Part shown: piece after piece, positions 8,793 to 17,542 of the stretch
Layout: every line of letters begins with the position of its first letter
Position numbering within the stretch: the first letter of the stretch is position 1
Assembly: GCA_963759235.1 (NCBI GenBank)
Contig: CAVWYO010000006.1
Span: 434,001 to 498,000, forward strand
DNA: 64,000 nt
Direction of reading: 5' to 3'
Source of the DNA: Bauldia sp963759235
GTDB taxonomy: Bacteria; Pseudomonadota; Alphaproteobacteria; Rhizobiales; Kaistiaceae
Position numbers and translations under genes: made by a program
The notes under the pieces: model-generated
Seen by the model: the letters and a program-made list of their open reading frames with translations, nothing else
Database searches by the model: none
Told to the model about the DNA's origin: nothing

Positions 8793-9260
8793 ATGCGGCT
8801 CGAATATTTCGACATCATCGACAGCGTCGACGTCTTCGACCTCGCGACCGGCCACGTCGAGGCCACGTCGACCGTGCCGGCCCAGAGCACCGTCTTTGAG
8901 GGACATTTTCCCGGCTATCCGGTGATGCCGGGCGTGCTGCTGCTCGAAATGATGAATCACACCTCGGGCTACCTGCTCCTCGGCATGCACAATTTCGGCC
9001 GCCTGCCGTTTTTCGCGGGCGCCAAGAAGGTGAAGATCCGCAGCTTCGTCTTGCCCGGCATGGTGATGAAATCGACCTGCGACCTCGTCCATGACGGTTC
9101 GGGGTTTTGCATCACGCGGAACGAGATCCGCGTCGACGGCAAGCTGATCGCCGATGCCGAGCTGACCATGATGGTGATGGATTTCCCGAGCCCCGAACTG
9201 CCTCTTCTCGTTCGGGAACGCGCCAGGCAGCACGGCGTCGCGCTGGGAATGACCACTTGA
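8793..9260 (+). CDS. fabZXL: 3-hydroxyacyl-ACP dehydratase FabZ-like (VLCFA cluster)
   Basis: This is a hot-dog fold dehydratase of 155 residues that would remove water from 3-hydroxyacyl-AcpXL during elongation to C28. The FabZ signature is present: EGHFPGYPVMPGVLLLEMM, with the catalytic His and, downstream on the long helix, the Glu position. It begins 12 bases after acpXL. In Rhizobium and Sinorhizobium the same position is held by fabZXL. Confidence 0.93.
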   Translation: MRLEYFDIIDSVDVFDLATGHVEATSTVPAQSTVFEGHFPGYPVMPGVLLLEMMNHTSGYLLLGMHNFGRLPFFAGAKKVKIRSFVLPGMVMKSTCDLVHDGSGFCITRNEIRVDGKLIADAELTMMVMDFPSPELPLLVRERARQHGVALGMTT

Positions 9261-9276
9261 GCGAAACGGCACGCCG

Positions 9277-10485
9277 ATGACGCGAGAGGTCTGGATCACC
9301 GGCATCGGCCTGACGTCCAGCCTTGGCGAGGGCCTCGACGCCCATTGGCGGGCGATGGCGGAAGCCGAGCATCCGCGCCCGGTCATCGACATGACCAGCT
9401 TTGCGCCCTATCCGGTCCACCCGATGGTGCCGCTCGACTTCGCCTTGCAGATCCCGCGCGGCGGCGACCGTCGCCAGATGGAGAACTGGCAGCGCGTCGG
9501 CACCTATACCGCCGGTCTCGCCCTCGACGATGCCGGCATCTCCGGCAATCTCGACCTCCTCGCCCATACCAACATGGTTGTGGCGGCGGCGGGCGGCGAG
9601 CGCGATCTCCAGGTCGATCAGACCATTCTCGAGGGCATCGGCAGCACCGAGTCGCCGGAGGAATTCATCAACGAGCGGCTTTCCAACGACCTCCGCCCGA
9701 CGCTTTTCCTGGCGCAGCTGCCCAATCTGGTTGCCGGCAACATCGCCATCGTCCACAAGGTGACCGGCTCCTCACGCACCTTCATGGGCGAGGAGCTGGC
9801 AAGCGTCAGCGCCGTCGAGGTCGCCGCGCGCCGGATTCGCGCCGATCAGGGGGACATCTTCCTGGTCGGCGGCGCGGTGCTTGCCGAGCGCAAGGACGTG
9901 CTCCTCGTGCTCGCCGGTGCCGGCTGGGCGTGGACGGGCACGCCGATTTCCGTTTGGGCGCGGCCGGCGAAAGGTGGCGGCGTCATCCTCGGCTCGGTCG
10001 GCGCCTTTCTCGTGGTGGAGGCGCGCGAGCACGCCGAGGCGAGGGGCCGCAAGCCCTATGCGCGACTTGGCACGGTGCTTTCCGACCGCAGCCGCCGGGA
10101 GCCGGGACAGGCGGCGGCGATTGCTGCCCGCCAGTTCCGACAGATGCGCAAGGAGGCCGGCGACCGCCGGCTCGCCGTGCTGACCGGTGCCTCGGGACTA
10201 GCCCCGCAGACGCGGGAAGAGCGTGAGTTCCTCGCCGGATTGATCGCCGGCGGCGAGATCGATACGGTGCGGGCGGCGACCAATATGCTCGGCTCGTGCG
10301 TCGAGGCGAGTTTTCCGGCGATGGTCGGTCTTGCTGCTTTGGCCGTGTCGCGGAAGGGGTTCTACCGGCCGGCCGACGAGACCGGCTTCGAAACCGCCGC
10401 GACGACGGCGCCGGACGCCATCGTCATAAACTCTTGGGGAAACTGGCGCGGCGAGGGCATGGGCCTCGTCGAGGCGATCGACTAG
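9277..10485 (+). CDS. fabF2XL: Beta-ketoacyl-ACP synthase homologue lacking the catalytic triad (FabF2XL)
   Basis: This 402-residue thiolase-fold protein sits where fabF2XL is found in rhizobial VLCFA clusters. The N-terminus (REVWITGIGLTSSLGEGLDAHW) is a clear ketoacyl-synthase start. None of the three catalytic residues is recognisable: the nucleophile region reads KVTGSSRTFMGEELASVSA with no Cys, the first His motif (HGTGT in its neighbour) is replaced by TGASGLAP, and the second (GH) by LGSCVEAS. The only Cys of the protein is in that last segment. By analogy with chain-length factors of type II polyketide synthases it may be a non-catalytic partner of the next gene product; that role is inference. 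Confidence 0.85.
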   Translation: MTREVWITGIGLTSSLGEGLDAHWRAMAEAEHPRPVIDMTSFAPYPVHPMVPLDFALQIPRGGDRRQMENWQRVGTYTAGLALDDAGISGNLDLLAHTNMVVAAAGGERDLQVDQTILEGIGSTESPEEFINERLSNDLRPTLFLAQLPNLVAGNIAIVHKVTGSSRTFMGEELASVSAVEVAARRIRADQGDIFLVGGAVLAERKDVLLVLAGAGWAWTGTPISVWARPAKGGGVILGSVGAFLVVEAREHAEARGRKPYARLGTVLSDRSRREPGQAAAIAARQFRQMRKEAGDRRLAVLTGASGLAPQTREEREFLAGLIAGGEIDTVRAATNMLGSCVEASFPAMVGLAALAVSRKGFYRPADETGFETAATTAPDAIVINSWGNWRGEGMGLVEAID

Positions 10486-10501
10486 GGGTACGGAGGTTGA
10501 G

Positions 10502-11773
<1,272 letters not shown>

Positions 11774-11793
11774 CCGACCCGGTCCAGAATCGC

Positions 11794-12819
11794 GTGCGTG
11801 CCCTTCAGCTTCTGGACAGCCGCAAGCTCGCGGTCGTCGAACTGCCCGATCCGCCTCCGCCGGCTCGAGGCGAAGTTCGGGTTCGCATCGGCGCGGTCGC
11901 CCTCAATCACATCGACGTGTGGGGCTGGCGCGGGATGGCCTTCGCCCGCCGCAAGCTGCCGATCGTCGTCGGCGTCGAGGCGGCCGGAACGGTCAGCGCC
12001 GTCGGCGAGGGGGTCGAGGGCGTCGTCCCGGGGCAGATCGTGGCGATCTTCGGCGCCGAGACTTGCGGCACCTGCGAAGCCTGCCGCGCCGGCCGGGAGA
12101 ATCTCTGCGAGAATGTCGGCGGCATCCGCGGCTTTCACATCGACGGGCTGGCGCGCGAAGCCGTCAATCTGCCGGCCCGCCTCGTCATCGCCGCGCCCGC
12201 CGGCGTCGACGTCGTGGCGGCCGCCTGTGCGCCGGTCACCATCGGCACGCCTGAGCATATGCTGTTCGACAATGCCCGGCTGAAGGCCGGGCAGACCGTC
12301 CTCGTCCAGGCGGGCGGCAGCGGCATCGGCAGCGCCGCCATTCAGCTCGCCAAGGCGGTCGGCGCGACAGTGATCACCACCGTCGGCAGCGACGACAAGA
12401 TCGACAAGGCCAAGGCTCTCGGCGCCGACCACGTGATCAACTATCGCGAGGAGCGGTTCGAAAGCGTCGTTCGCAAGCTGACCGGCAAGAGGGGCGTCGA
12501 TGTGGTTTTCGAGCACGTCGGCGTCGACACCTTCGCCAAGAGCATGTTCTGCCTCAAGCGCGGCGGCACCTTGGTCATTTGCGGCTCGACCACCGGCATC
12601 AACTGCGAGATCAATCTCTTCCAGCTCTATCAGCAGCAGCTTCGTCTGATCGGCAGTTTCGGCTGCTCGGTGCGGAACCTGAAGGATGCGCTGCGCAAGA
12701 TCGCGGACGGCAGCGTCAAGCCGGTGGTCGACGCGACCATCACGCTGGACGGGATCGACGCGGCGCTTGCCCGCCTGGAATCGCGGCAGGTGTTCGGCAA
12801 GATCATCGTGACGCTGTGA
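11794..12819 (+). CDS. adh2XL: Zinc-dependent alcohol dehydrogenase/enoyl reductase-like (Adh2XL)
   Basis: This is a medium-chain dehydrogenase/reductase of 341 residues, located as adh2XL in rhizobial VLCFA clusters. It has a structural-zinc Cys cluster (CGTCEACRAGRENLC) and the quinone-reductase-like nucleotide site VQAGGSGIGSAAIQLAK. The position of the usual catalytic Cys-Gly-x-D near the N-terminus reads LNHIDVWGW, as in reductases of the QOR branch, so an enoyl-ACP reductase step in C28 synthesis is plausible but unproven. The start is GTG at 11794 (VRALQLLDSRKL). Its stop overlaps the lpxXL start. Confidence 0.9.
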   Translation: MRALQLLDSRKLAVVELPDPPPPARGEVRVRIGAVALNHIDVWGWRGMAFARRKLPIVVGVEAAGTVSAVGEGVEGVVPGQIVAIFGAETCGTCEACRAGRENLCENVGGIRGFHIDGLAREAVNLPARLVIAAPAGVDVVAAACAPVTIGTPEHMLFDNARLKAGQTVLVQAGGSGIGSAAIQLAKAVGATVITTVGSDDKIDKAKALGADHVINYREERFESVVRKLTGKRGVDVVFEHVGVDTFAKSMFCLKRGGTLVICGSTTGINCEINLFQLYQQQLRLIGSFGCSVRNLKDALRKIADGSVKPVVDATITLDGIDAALARLESRQVFGKIIVTL

Positions 12820-13940
12820 GCGACGACGCCGACGATCGCGACGAGCCTCCGACCCCGGCTGCATTGCCCGGCGAGGAGCAGACCCTCCCGCGCCGGGTGC
12901 GCCGCAAAAAGCGCCGTCAGAAGAGAATGGCGCGGCAGGCGGCCAGGCGTTCGCGCAAACTGGCGAAGCGCGCCGCCCGCAAGGAAGCCAAGCGGCTCGC
13001 GCGGCAGACACCGCTCCGCCGCTTGCTCACCTCGGCCTTCGTCCAGCGCAGCATCGCGGGGCTGATGCGGTTCATCTTCGCCTGGTCGCGGGCGGTCGGC
13101 CGGGAGCGCGCGTCGCGGATTGCCGCACGAGTCGCACGGCGATTTGGACCGAAGACGCGCGAGCACCGGGTAGCGGCCGCCAATATTGCCGCCGCCTTTC
13201 CCGAAAAGAGCGAGGAGGAGCGGCACCGCATACTTTTGGGCGTCTGGGACAACCTTGCCCGCGTCACCATCGAATATGCCTTCATGGCCGACATCCTCGA
13301 CGCCTACGATCCCGATCACCCCGAGACCAGCTCCATCGAGTTCGTCGGCATCGAGCATGTCCGTGCGCTGCGCGCATCAGGCGGCCCGTCGATCATCTTC
13401 GGCGCCCATATTGCCAACTGGGAGCTCGTGGCGGTGTTCGCCCGGCGCGTCGGCCTGCCGATCGCCGGCCTCTACCGGCCGCCGGCCAATCCCTACGTCG
13501 CGGCGGAGATCGAGAAGGAACGGAAACCGCTGATCGAGCAGCTCATCGACACCCGCGTCAACGCGGCGCGCCAGGTCGTTAGCGCCATGCGGCGGCGCGC
13601 CCATGTCGGCGCCATCATCGACCAGCGCATCGGCGACGGGCAGGTCATTCCCTTCCTCGGCCGCCCGTCCTACAGCAATCCGATCGTCGGTATCATGGCG
13701 AGGCTCTTCGACTGCCCGGTCCATGCTGCGTATTGCACGCGTCTTGCCGACGGCCGGTTCCGCATCGAGATAACGCCCCGCCTGGACCTGCCGCGGGATG
13801 CCACGGGCAAGGTCGACGCGGACGGCGCCAACGTGATCGTGCACGCCGTCATCGAGCAGTGGGTGCGCGAGTGCCCGGAGCAATGGCTGTGGCTGCACGA
13901 CCGCTGGCGCTTCGGCCGCAGGCGCGACGCCACCCCGTAG
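12816..13940 (+). CDS. lpxXL: Lipid A C28 acyltransferase LpxXL (LpxL/HtrB family)
   Basis: This is an inner-membrane acyltransferase of 374 residues that transfers the C28 hydroxy chain from AcpXL to lipid A. The LpxL/HtrB fold is supported by the H-x4-E motif in FGAHIANWELVAVF (His198, Glu203) and by the helical segment GLMRFIFAWSRAVGRERA. The first ~65 residues form an unusually long, very basic extension (RRVRRKKRRQKRMARQ and following). The start is GTG at 12816, overlapping the upstream TGA by four bases (GTGA), which implies translational coupling. It closes the VLCFA operon. Confidence 0.92.
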   Translation: MSDDADDRDEPPTPAALPGEEQTLPRRVRRKKRRQKRMARQAARRSRKLAKRAARKEAKRLARQTPLRRLLTSAFVQRSIAGLMRFIFAWSRAVGRERASRIAARVARRFGPKTREHRVAAANIAAAFPEKSEEERHRILLGVWDNLARVTIEYAFMADILDAYDPDHPETSSIEFVGIEHVRALRASGGPSIIFGAHIANWELVAVFARRVGLPIAGLYRPPANPYVAAEIEKERKPLIEQLIDTRVNAARQVVSAMRRRAHVGAIIDQRIGDGQVIPFLGRPSYSNPIVGIMARLFDCPVHAAYCTRLADGRFRIEITPRLDLPRDATGKVDADGANVIVHAVIEQWVRECPEQWLWLHDRWRFGRRRDATP

Positions 13941-13944
13941 CTCT

Positions 13945-13990
13945 GGATACCCGAAGCCCGAACCGCGCGCTGGACAGGTTCAGGGTATCC
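13945..13990 (+). terminator. Hairpin after lpxXL, probable terminator
   Basis: The arms GGATACCC (13945) and GGGTATCC (to 13990) pair perfectly, and GAACC/GGTTC pairs inside them. A run of five T follows ten bases later. It lies directly after the VLCFA operon stop. Efficiency is uncertain because the T run is displaced. Confidence 0.5.
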
Positions 13991-14080
13991 GCGTAGAGAT
14001 TTTTCCGGTTGCGGGACGCCGACAGAGGCGGGATTCGCCGCAACACGGTCGGTCCAATCGTGGAGTCACCGGAGGTCGTA

Positions 14081-14869
14081 ATGCTTGCGGTCGATGGCGG
14101 GACCCGGACCAGGCTGACGCAGCACATCGTGCAATGCGTCGATTTGGCGGAAACCAGCGAAACGCCGTTCTTTCACCTGGTTCTGGATGGCTTTTTTCCC
14201 GACGATATCTATGAGCGCATGGTCGACAATTTTCCGGTGGCGGACAGCTACCGTTCGGCCATTCGCAGTCGCAATCGCGCCAACCTCCGCGATGACGGCA
14301 CGGCGCGGCGGGTCAAGATCGATCTTTTCCCGGAGTACATTCGCCATCTGCAGGGTGGGCAGAAGGCGATTTGGCAGTGCGTCGGCGGCGCGCTGTGCTC
14401 CCCGGAAGTCAAGTCGGCCTTCGTCAGGCGCCTCTCCTCGGGCCTTCGCAAGCGGTTCGGCGACGCCTATGAGCGGGTCGGGATGTTTCCCGTCCCCATG
14501 CTGACGCGCGACACCGAGGGCTATCGCATTCGCGAGCACACCGACACCCGGTGGAAAGGCATCACGGTCCAGCTCTATCTGCCCCGCGACACCAGCCTCG
14601 ACGGCATCGGGACGGTGTTCAGCGAGCAGCTGCCGGACGGCAAGTTCCACCGCGTGAAGCAGATGTCGTTCATCCCCAATCACGGCTATGCCTTCGCCGT
14701 GGGAACCGACACCTGGCATTCGGTGGACGCTTTGAAGCTGGTGGATGCGTCGCGCGACACCATTTTGCACACCTACTATGTCGACCATTCGATCGGCCTT
14801 AAGCTGCGCAACCGCAGCAGGCGCCTCGGCAATTTCGTGCGAAACGAGTTGCGTGCGCGCGGGATTTGA
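14081..14869 (+). CDS. 2-oxoglutarate/Fe(II)-dependent oxygenase family protein
   Basis: This protein of 262 residues carries the double-stranded beta-helix motif of 2OG-Fe(II) oxygenases: HxD in REHTDTRWKGITVQLYL (His153, Asp155), the distal His in GTDTWHSVD (His213), and an Arg for 2-oxoglutarate in DASRDTILHTYY (Arg225). ATG at 14081 follows a good CCGGAGG site six bases away; an open frame extends further upstream without support. There is no signal peptide. It stands alone after the lipid A cluster, on the same strand but separated by a terminator-like hairpin. The substrate is unknown; hydroxylation of a lipid or surface sugar is only a guess from location. Confidence 0.75.
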   Translation: MLAVDGGTRTRLTQHIVQCVDLAETSETPFFHLVLDGFFPDDIYERMVDNFPVADSYRSAIRSRNRANLRDDGTARRVKIDLFPEYIRHLQGGQKAIWQCVGGALCSPEVKSAFVRRLSSGLRKRFGDAYERVGMFPVPMLTRDTEGYRIREHTDTRWKGITVQLYLPRDTSLDGIGTVFSEQLPDGKFHRVKQMSFIPNHGYAFAVGTDTWHSVDALKLVDASRDTILHTYYVDHSIGLKLRNRSRRLGNFVRNELRARGI

Positions 14870-14961
14870 ATACGCGCTGCCGGGCCGACTATCGCTAAAG
14901 CCATCCTGTTGCCGGCGACACCGGCTTCCCTGAATCGGCACTTTGTGCCACCTTTGTTCCC

Positions 14962-15438
14962 ATGTTGATCGATCTGCAGAGGATCGCCCCGCCGGTCGAC
15001 GGGCGCCAGTCGGAGCATGCCGCCGCCATCCAGCGCGGCGTCGGCCGGATGATGCGCGTCCGGGGCTTTGCCGTGGTGGCCGAGTTGCCGCTGGCCACCG
15101 GCCGTCGCGCCGACCTTGTCGGCCTGGGGCCGGCCGGCGACATCTGGATCGTCGAGCTCAAGTCGTCGGTGGAGGATTTCCGCGCCGATCGCAAATGGCC
15201 GGACTACCGCCTGTCCTGCGACCGGTTGTTCTTCGCCACCCACGCCGCCGTGCCGCTCGACATCTTTCCGGATGAGACCGGCCTGATCCTCGCCGATTCC
15301 TACGGCGCCGAACTGGTGCGAGAGGCGCCCGAGCACCGGCTGGCGGCGGCGACGCGGAAAGCGATGCTGGTGCGCTTCGCCCAGGCGGCGGCCCATCGCC
15401 TCCAGGGGCTGATCGACCCCGGCGCGGGACTTTCTTAG
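14962..15438 (+). CDS. mmcB: MmcB-family DNA repair protein
   Basis: This is a cytosolic protein of 158 residues with a PD-(D/E)xK nuclease-like core: ATGRRADLVGLGPAGDIWIVELKSSVEDFRADR gives the acidic residue and the E-x-K pair. The length and the later segment FFATHAAVPLDIFPDETGL match MmcB, an alphaproteobacterial protein linked in Caulobacter to DNA damage repair. It converges with regA, with one base between the stops. No LexA-type operator was recognised upstream. Confidence 0.85.
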   Translation: MLIDLQRIAPPVDGRQSEHAAAIQRGVGRMMRVRGFAVVAELPLATGRRADLVGLGPAGDIWIVELKSSVEDFRADRKWPDYRLSCDRLFFATHAAVPLDIFPDETGLILADSYGAELVREAPEHRLAAATRKAMLVRFAQAAAHRLQGLIDPGAGLS

Positions 15439-15439
15439 G

Positions 15440-15982
15440 CTACCGCGGCGCCCGCTTGGCGAGGATGCGCTGCAAGGTCCGGCGGTGCATGTTCAGCCGC
15501 CGCGCGGTCTCCGAGACGTTGCGGTCGCAGAGCTCGTAGACGCGCTGGATATGTTCCCAGCGCACCCGGTCCGCCGACATCGGATTCTCCGGCGGTGCCG
15601 CCTTCTCCGCCGGATCGCGGGTCAGCGCGAAATGGACGTCGTCGGCGTCGGCTGGCTTGGCGAGGTAGTCGAAAGCGCCGAGCTTCACCGCGGTTACCGC
15701 CGTGGCGATATTGCCGTAGCCGGTCAAGACGACGATCCGCGAATCGGGGCGCCGCTTGCGGATGAGTTCCACTACGTCGAGGCCGTTGCCGTCGTCGAGC
15801 CGCATATCGACCACGGCGAAGGCCGGCGCGGTCTCCGCCTTGCGCAGGCCGTCGGCGACGCTGTCGGCGGTGTCGACCTCGTAACCGCGGGTTTCCATGG
15901 CTCGCGCCAGGCGTTGCAGGAATGGTTTGTCATCATCGACGATTAGCAGCGACATGTCGGCTTTCTCTATGGTTTCGGGCAT
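15440..15982 (-). CDS. regA: Redox response regulator RegA/ActR/PrrA
   Basis: This is a two-component response regulator of 180 residues, partner of the RegB-like kinase just upstream. The receiver domain has the acidic pocket (LLIVDDDKPF), the phospho-acceptor Asp in FAVVDMRLDDG, and the Lys in DYLAKPADADD. The C-terminal Fis-type helix-turn-helix NVSETARRLNMHRRTLQRIL is nearly invariant in this family. It binds DNA to control redox-responsive genes (respiration, carbon and nitrogen fixation, photosynthesis where present). ATG at 15982 fits the family start; longer in-frame sequence upstream overlaps regB and is not coding. Confidence 0.95.
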   Translation of the reverse strand: MPETIEKADMSLLIVDDDKPFLQRLARAMETRGYEVDTADSVADGLRKAETAPAFAVVDMRLDDGNGLDVVELIRKRRPDSRIVVLTGYGNIATAVTAVKLGAFDYLAKPADADDVHFALTRDPAEKAAPPENPMSADRVRWEHIQRVYELCDRNVSETARRLNMHRRTLQRILAKRAPR

Positions 15983-16038
15983 CGCCCACGGTCCTCGGTC
16001 GCTTGCGAGATAGTGTCGCAGGGCGGTGTTTTGAAGCC

Positions 16039-17409
16039 TTATAGGGATTCGATCTCGGATCGCCAAGCCATTCCCCGCGCGTCGATTTCGGGCTCCGACG
16101 GCTTGGCGTCGAAGTGCGGACGCGACCAGGTGACGCGCACCACCGCACCGCTTCCGGGCGGCTCGCGGTTGGCCATGGAGAGGTGGCCCCCCGCCCGCTC
16201 GAGAAGCGTCTTGGCGATGAACACGCCGAGCCCCAGCCCGCCGGCTTCGTGGTCGGCACGGTCGTCGGCCGAGCGGCCCCGGGTTGTCACATAAGGCTCC
16301 CCGATGCGATCGAGGATGCCGGGCGCGAAGCCCGGGCCGTCGTCGGCGATGGTCACCGTGACTTCCTGATCGTTCCACTCGGTGCCGATCTCGACGCGGT
16401 TGCGGGCAAAGTCGACGGCGTTTTCGACGAGGTTGGCGAGCCCCTGGATCACCGCCGGGTTGCGGATGGCGACCGGCTCGGCCCCGCCGCCGGTCGGCGT
16501 CGTGATGGCGATCTCCGCCGAGAATTCGCGATAGGGGGCGACCACCTCCTCGATGAGATGCGACAGCGGCTGGCGCGTATGCGGATGGTCGAGCTCGCTC
16601 GACAGCGAGGTCAGCTTGGAAAGGATGTCGCGGCAGCGTTGCACCTGGCTTTTGAGCAGGCTGATGTCTTCCGCGTGCGGGCCGCCCGGCGGCAGTTCGC
16701 GCTCCAGCTCCTTGGCGACCAGTGCGATGGTCGCGAGCGGCGTGCCGAGTTCATGGGCGGCCGCCGCCGCCAGGCCGTCGAGCGCGTTGAGGTGCTGCTC
16801 GCGGGCAAGCACCATCTCGGTGGCATTCAGCGCGTTGGCAAGCTGGCGGGCCTCCTCGGCGACCCGGAACGTGTAGATGCCGATGAAGGCGCAGGCCGAG
16901 ACCAGCGCGAACCAGACACCGGCCGAATAGACGAGCGGCAGAGGAAGGCTCTCCCCCGCAAACCACGGCAGCGGCTGGTGCAGGATGGCAAGCAGGGTCG
17001 CAGTGGCGACCACCAGAACGCCGAGCAGCATCGTCGCCCACGGCGCCAGCGTCGTCGCCGATACGATCACCGGGACGAGGAGAAGGATGGCAAACGGGTT
17101 GTCGAGGCCGCCGGTGAGGTAGAGGAGGCCGCCGAGTTGCAGGACGTCGTAGCCGAGCAGACGGAAGGCGGCGAGGCTCCGCAGCCGCTGGCTTGCCGGG
17201 TAGCGAATCCGCAAGCCGATATTGATGAGCGCCGACAGGCCGATCAGGCTGAAGCAGAGGACGAGCGGCAGCGGGAAATCGAGGCCGAATTTGACGAACA
17301 GCACGGCCGCCGTCTGTCCGACAACGGCCAGCCACCGCAGCCGGACCAGGGTTTCCAAGCGCAGACTGTGGCCGGCGAGGTCGCTTGCAGGCGGAGGAAG
17401 GCCCGACAT
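16039..17409 (-). CDS. regB: Redox-sensing histidine kinase RegB/ActS/PrrB
   Basis: This is an inner-membrane sensor kinase of about 456 residues with six hydrophobic helices in the N-terminal half. Family-specific elements are visible: the ubiquinone-responsive loop GGLDNPFAIL, the H-box AHELGTPLATIALVAKELE, and the redox-active Cys in KSQVQRCRDILSKL. An HATPase domain follows (NLVENAVDFA, DDGPGF, GGLGLGVF). It phosphorylates RegA according to quinone and thiol redox state. ATG at 17409 is preferred; a TTG 21 bases upstream is also in frame. It lies 56 bases from regA on the same strand, so the two are probably co-transcribed. Confidence 0.95.
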   Translation of the reverse strand: MSGLPPPASDLAGHSLRLETLVRLRWLAVVGQTAAVLFVKFGLDFPLPLVLCFSLIGLSALINIGLRIRYPASQRLRSLAAFRLLGYDVLQLGGLLYLTGGLDNPFAILLLVPVIVSATTLAPWATMLLGVLVVATATLLAILHQPLPWFAGESLPLPLVYSAGVWFALVSACAFIGIYTFRVAEEARQLANALNATEMVLAREQHLNALDGLAAAAAHELGTPLATIALVAKELERELPPGGPHAEDISLLKSQVQRCRDILSKLTSLSSELDHPHTRQPLSHLIEEVVAPYREFSAEIAITTPTGGGAEPVAIRNPAVIQGLANLVENAVDFARNRVEIGTEWNDQEVTVTIADDGPGFAPGILDRIGEPYVTTRGRSADDRADHEAGGLGLGVFIAKTLLERAGGHLSMANREPPGSGAVVRVTWSRPHFDAKPSEPEIDARGMAWRSEIESL

Positions 17410-17475
17410 CGGGTCTGTTTTACTTACCAATTGGTCAATTCTTTCCTTGCTTCGACACCTAAGGTCACCATATCA

Positions 17476-17490
17476 TTTTGCAGTGCAAAA
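17476..17490. promoter_or_regulatory. Palindrome TTTTGCAgTGCAAAA, PhaR-like site
   Basis: This is a perfect 7-base inverted repeat with a one-base centre, 53 bases before the PHB depolymerase start and within the divergent gap to regB. PhaR repressors of PHB metabolism in alphaproteobacteria bind TGC/GCA palindromes of this kind. Assignment to PhaR is inference from motif and location. A second palindrome, ACCAATTGGT, lies at 17426-17435, nearer regB. Confidence 0.55.
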
Positions 17491-17542
17491 AACGGCTGGC
17501 TGAGTCCATACCCGGGCATATCCGGCGGAAGGGGTTGGGGCA

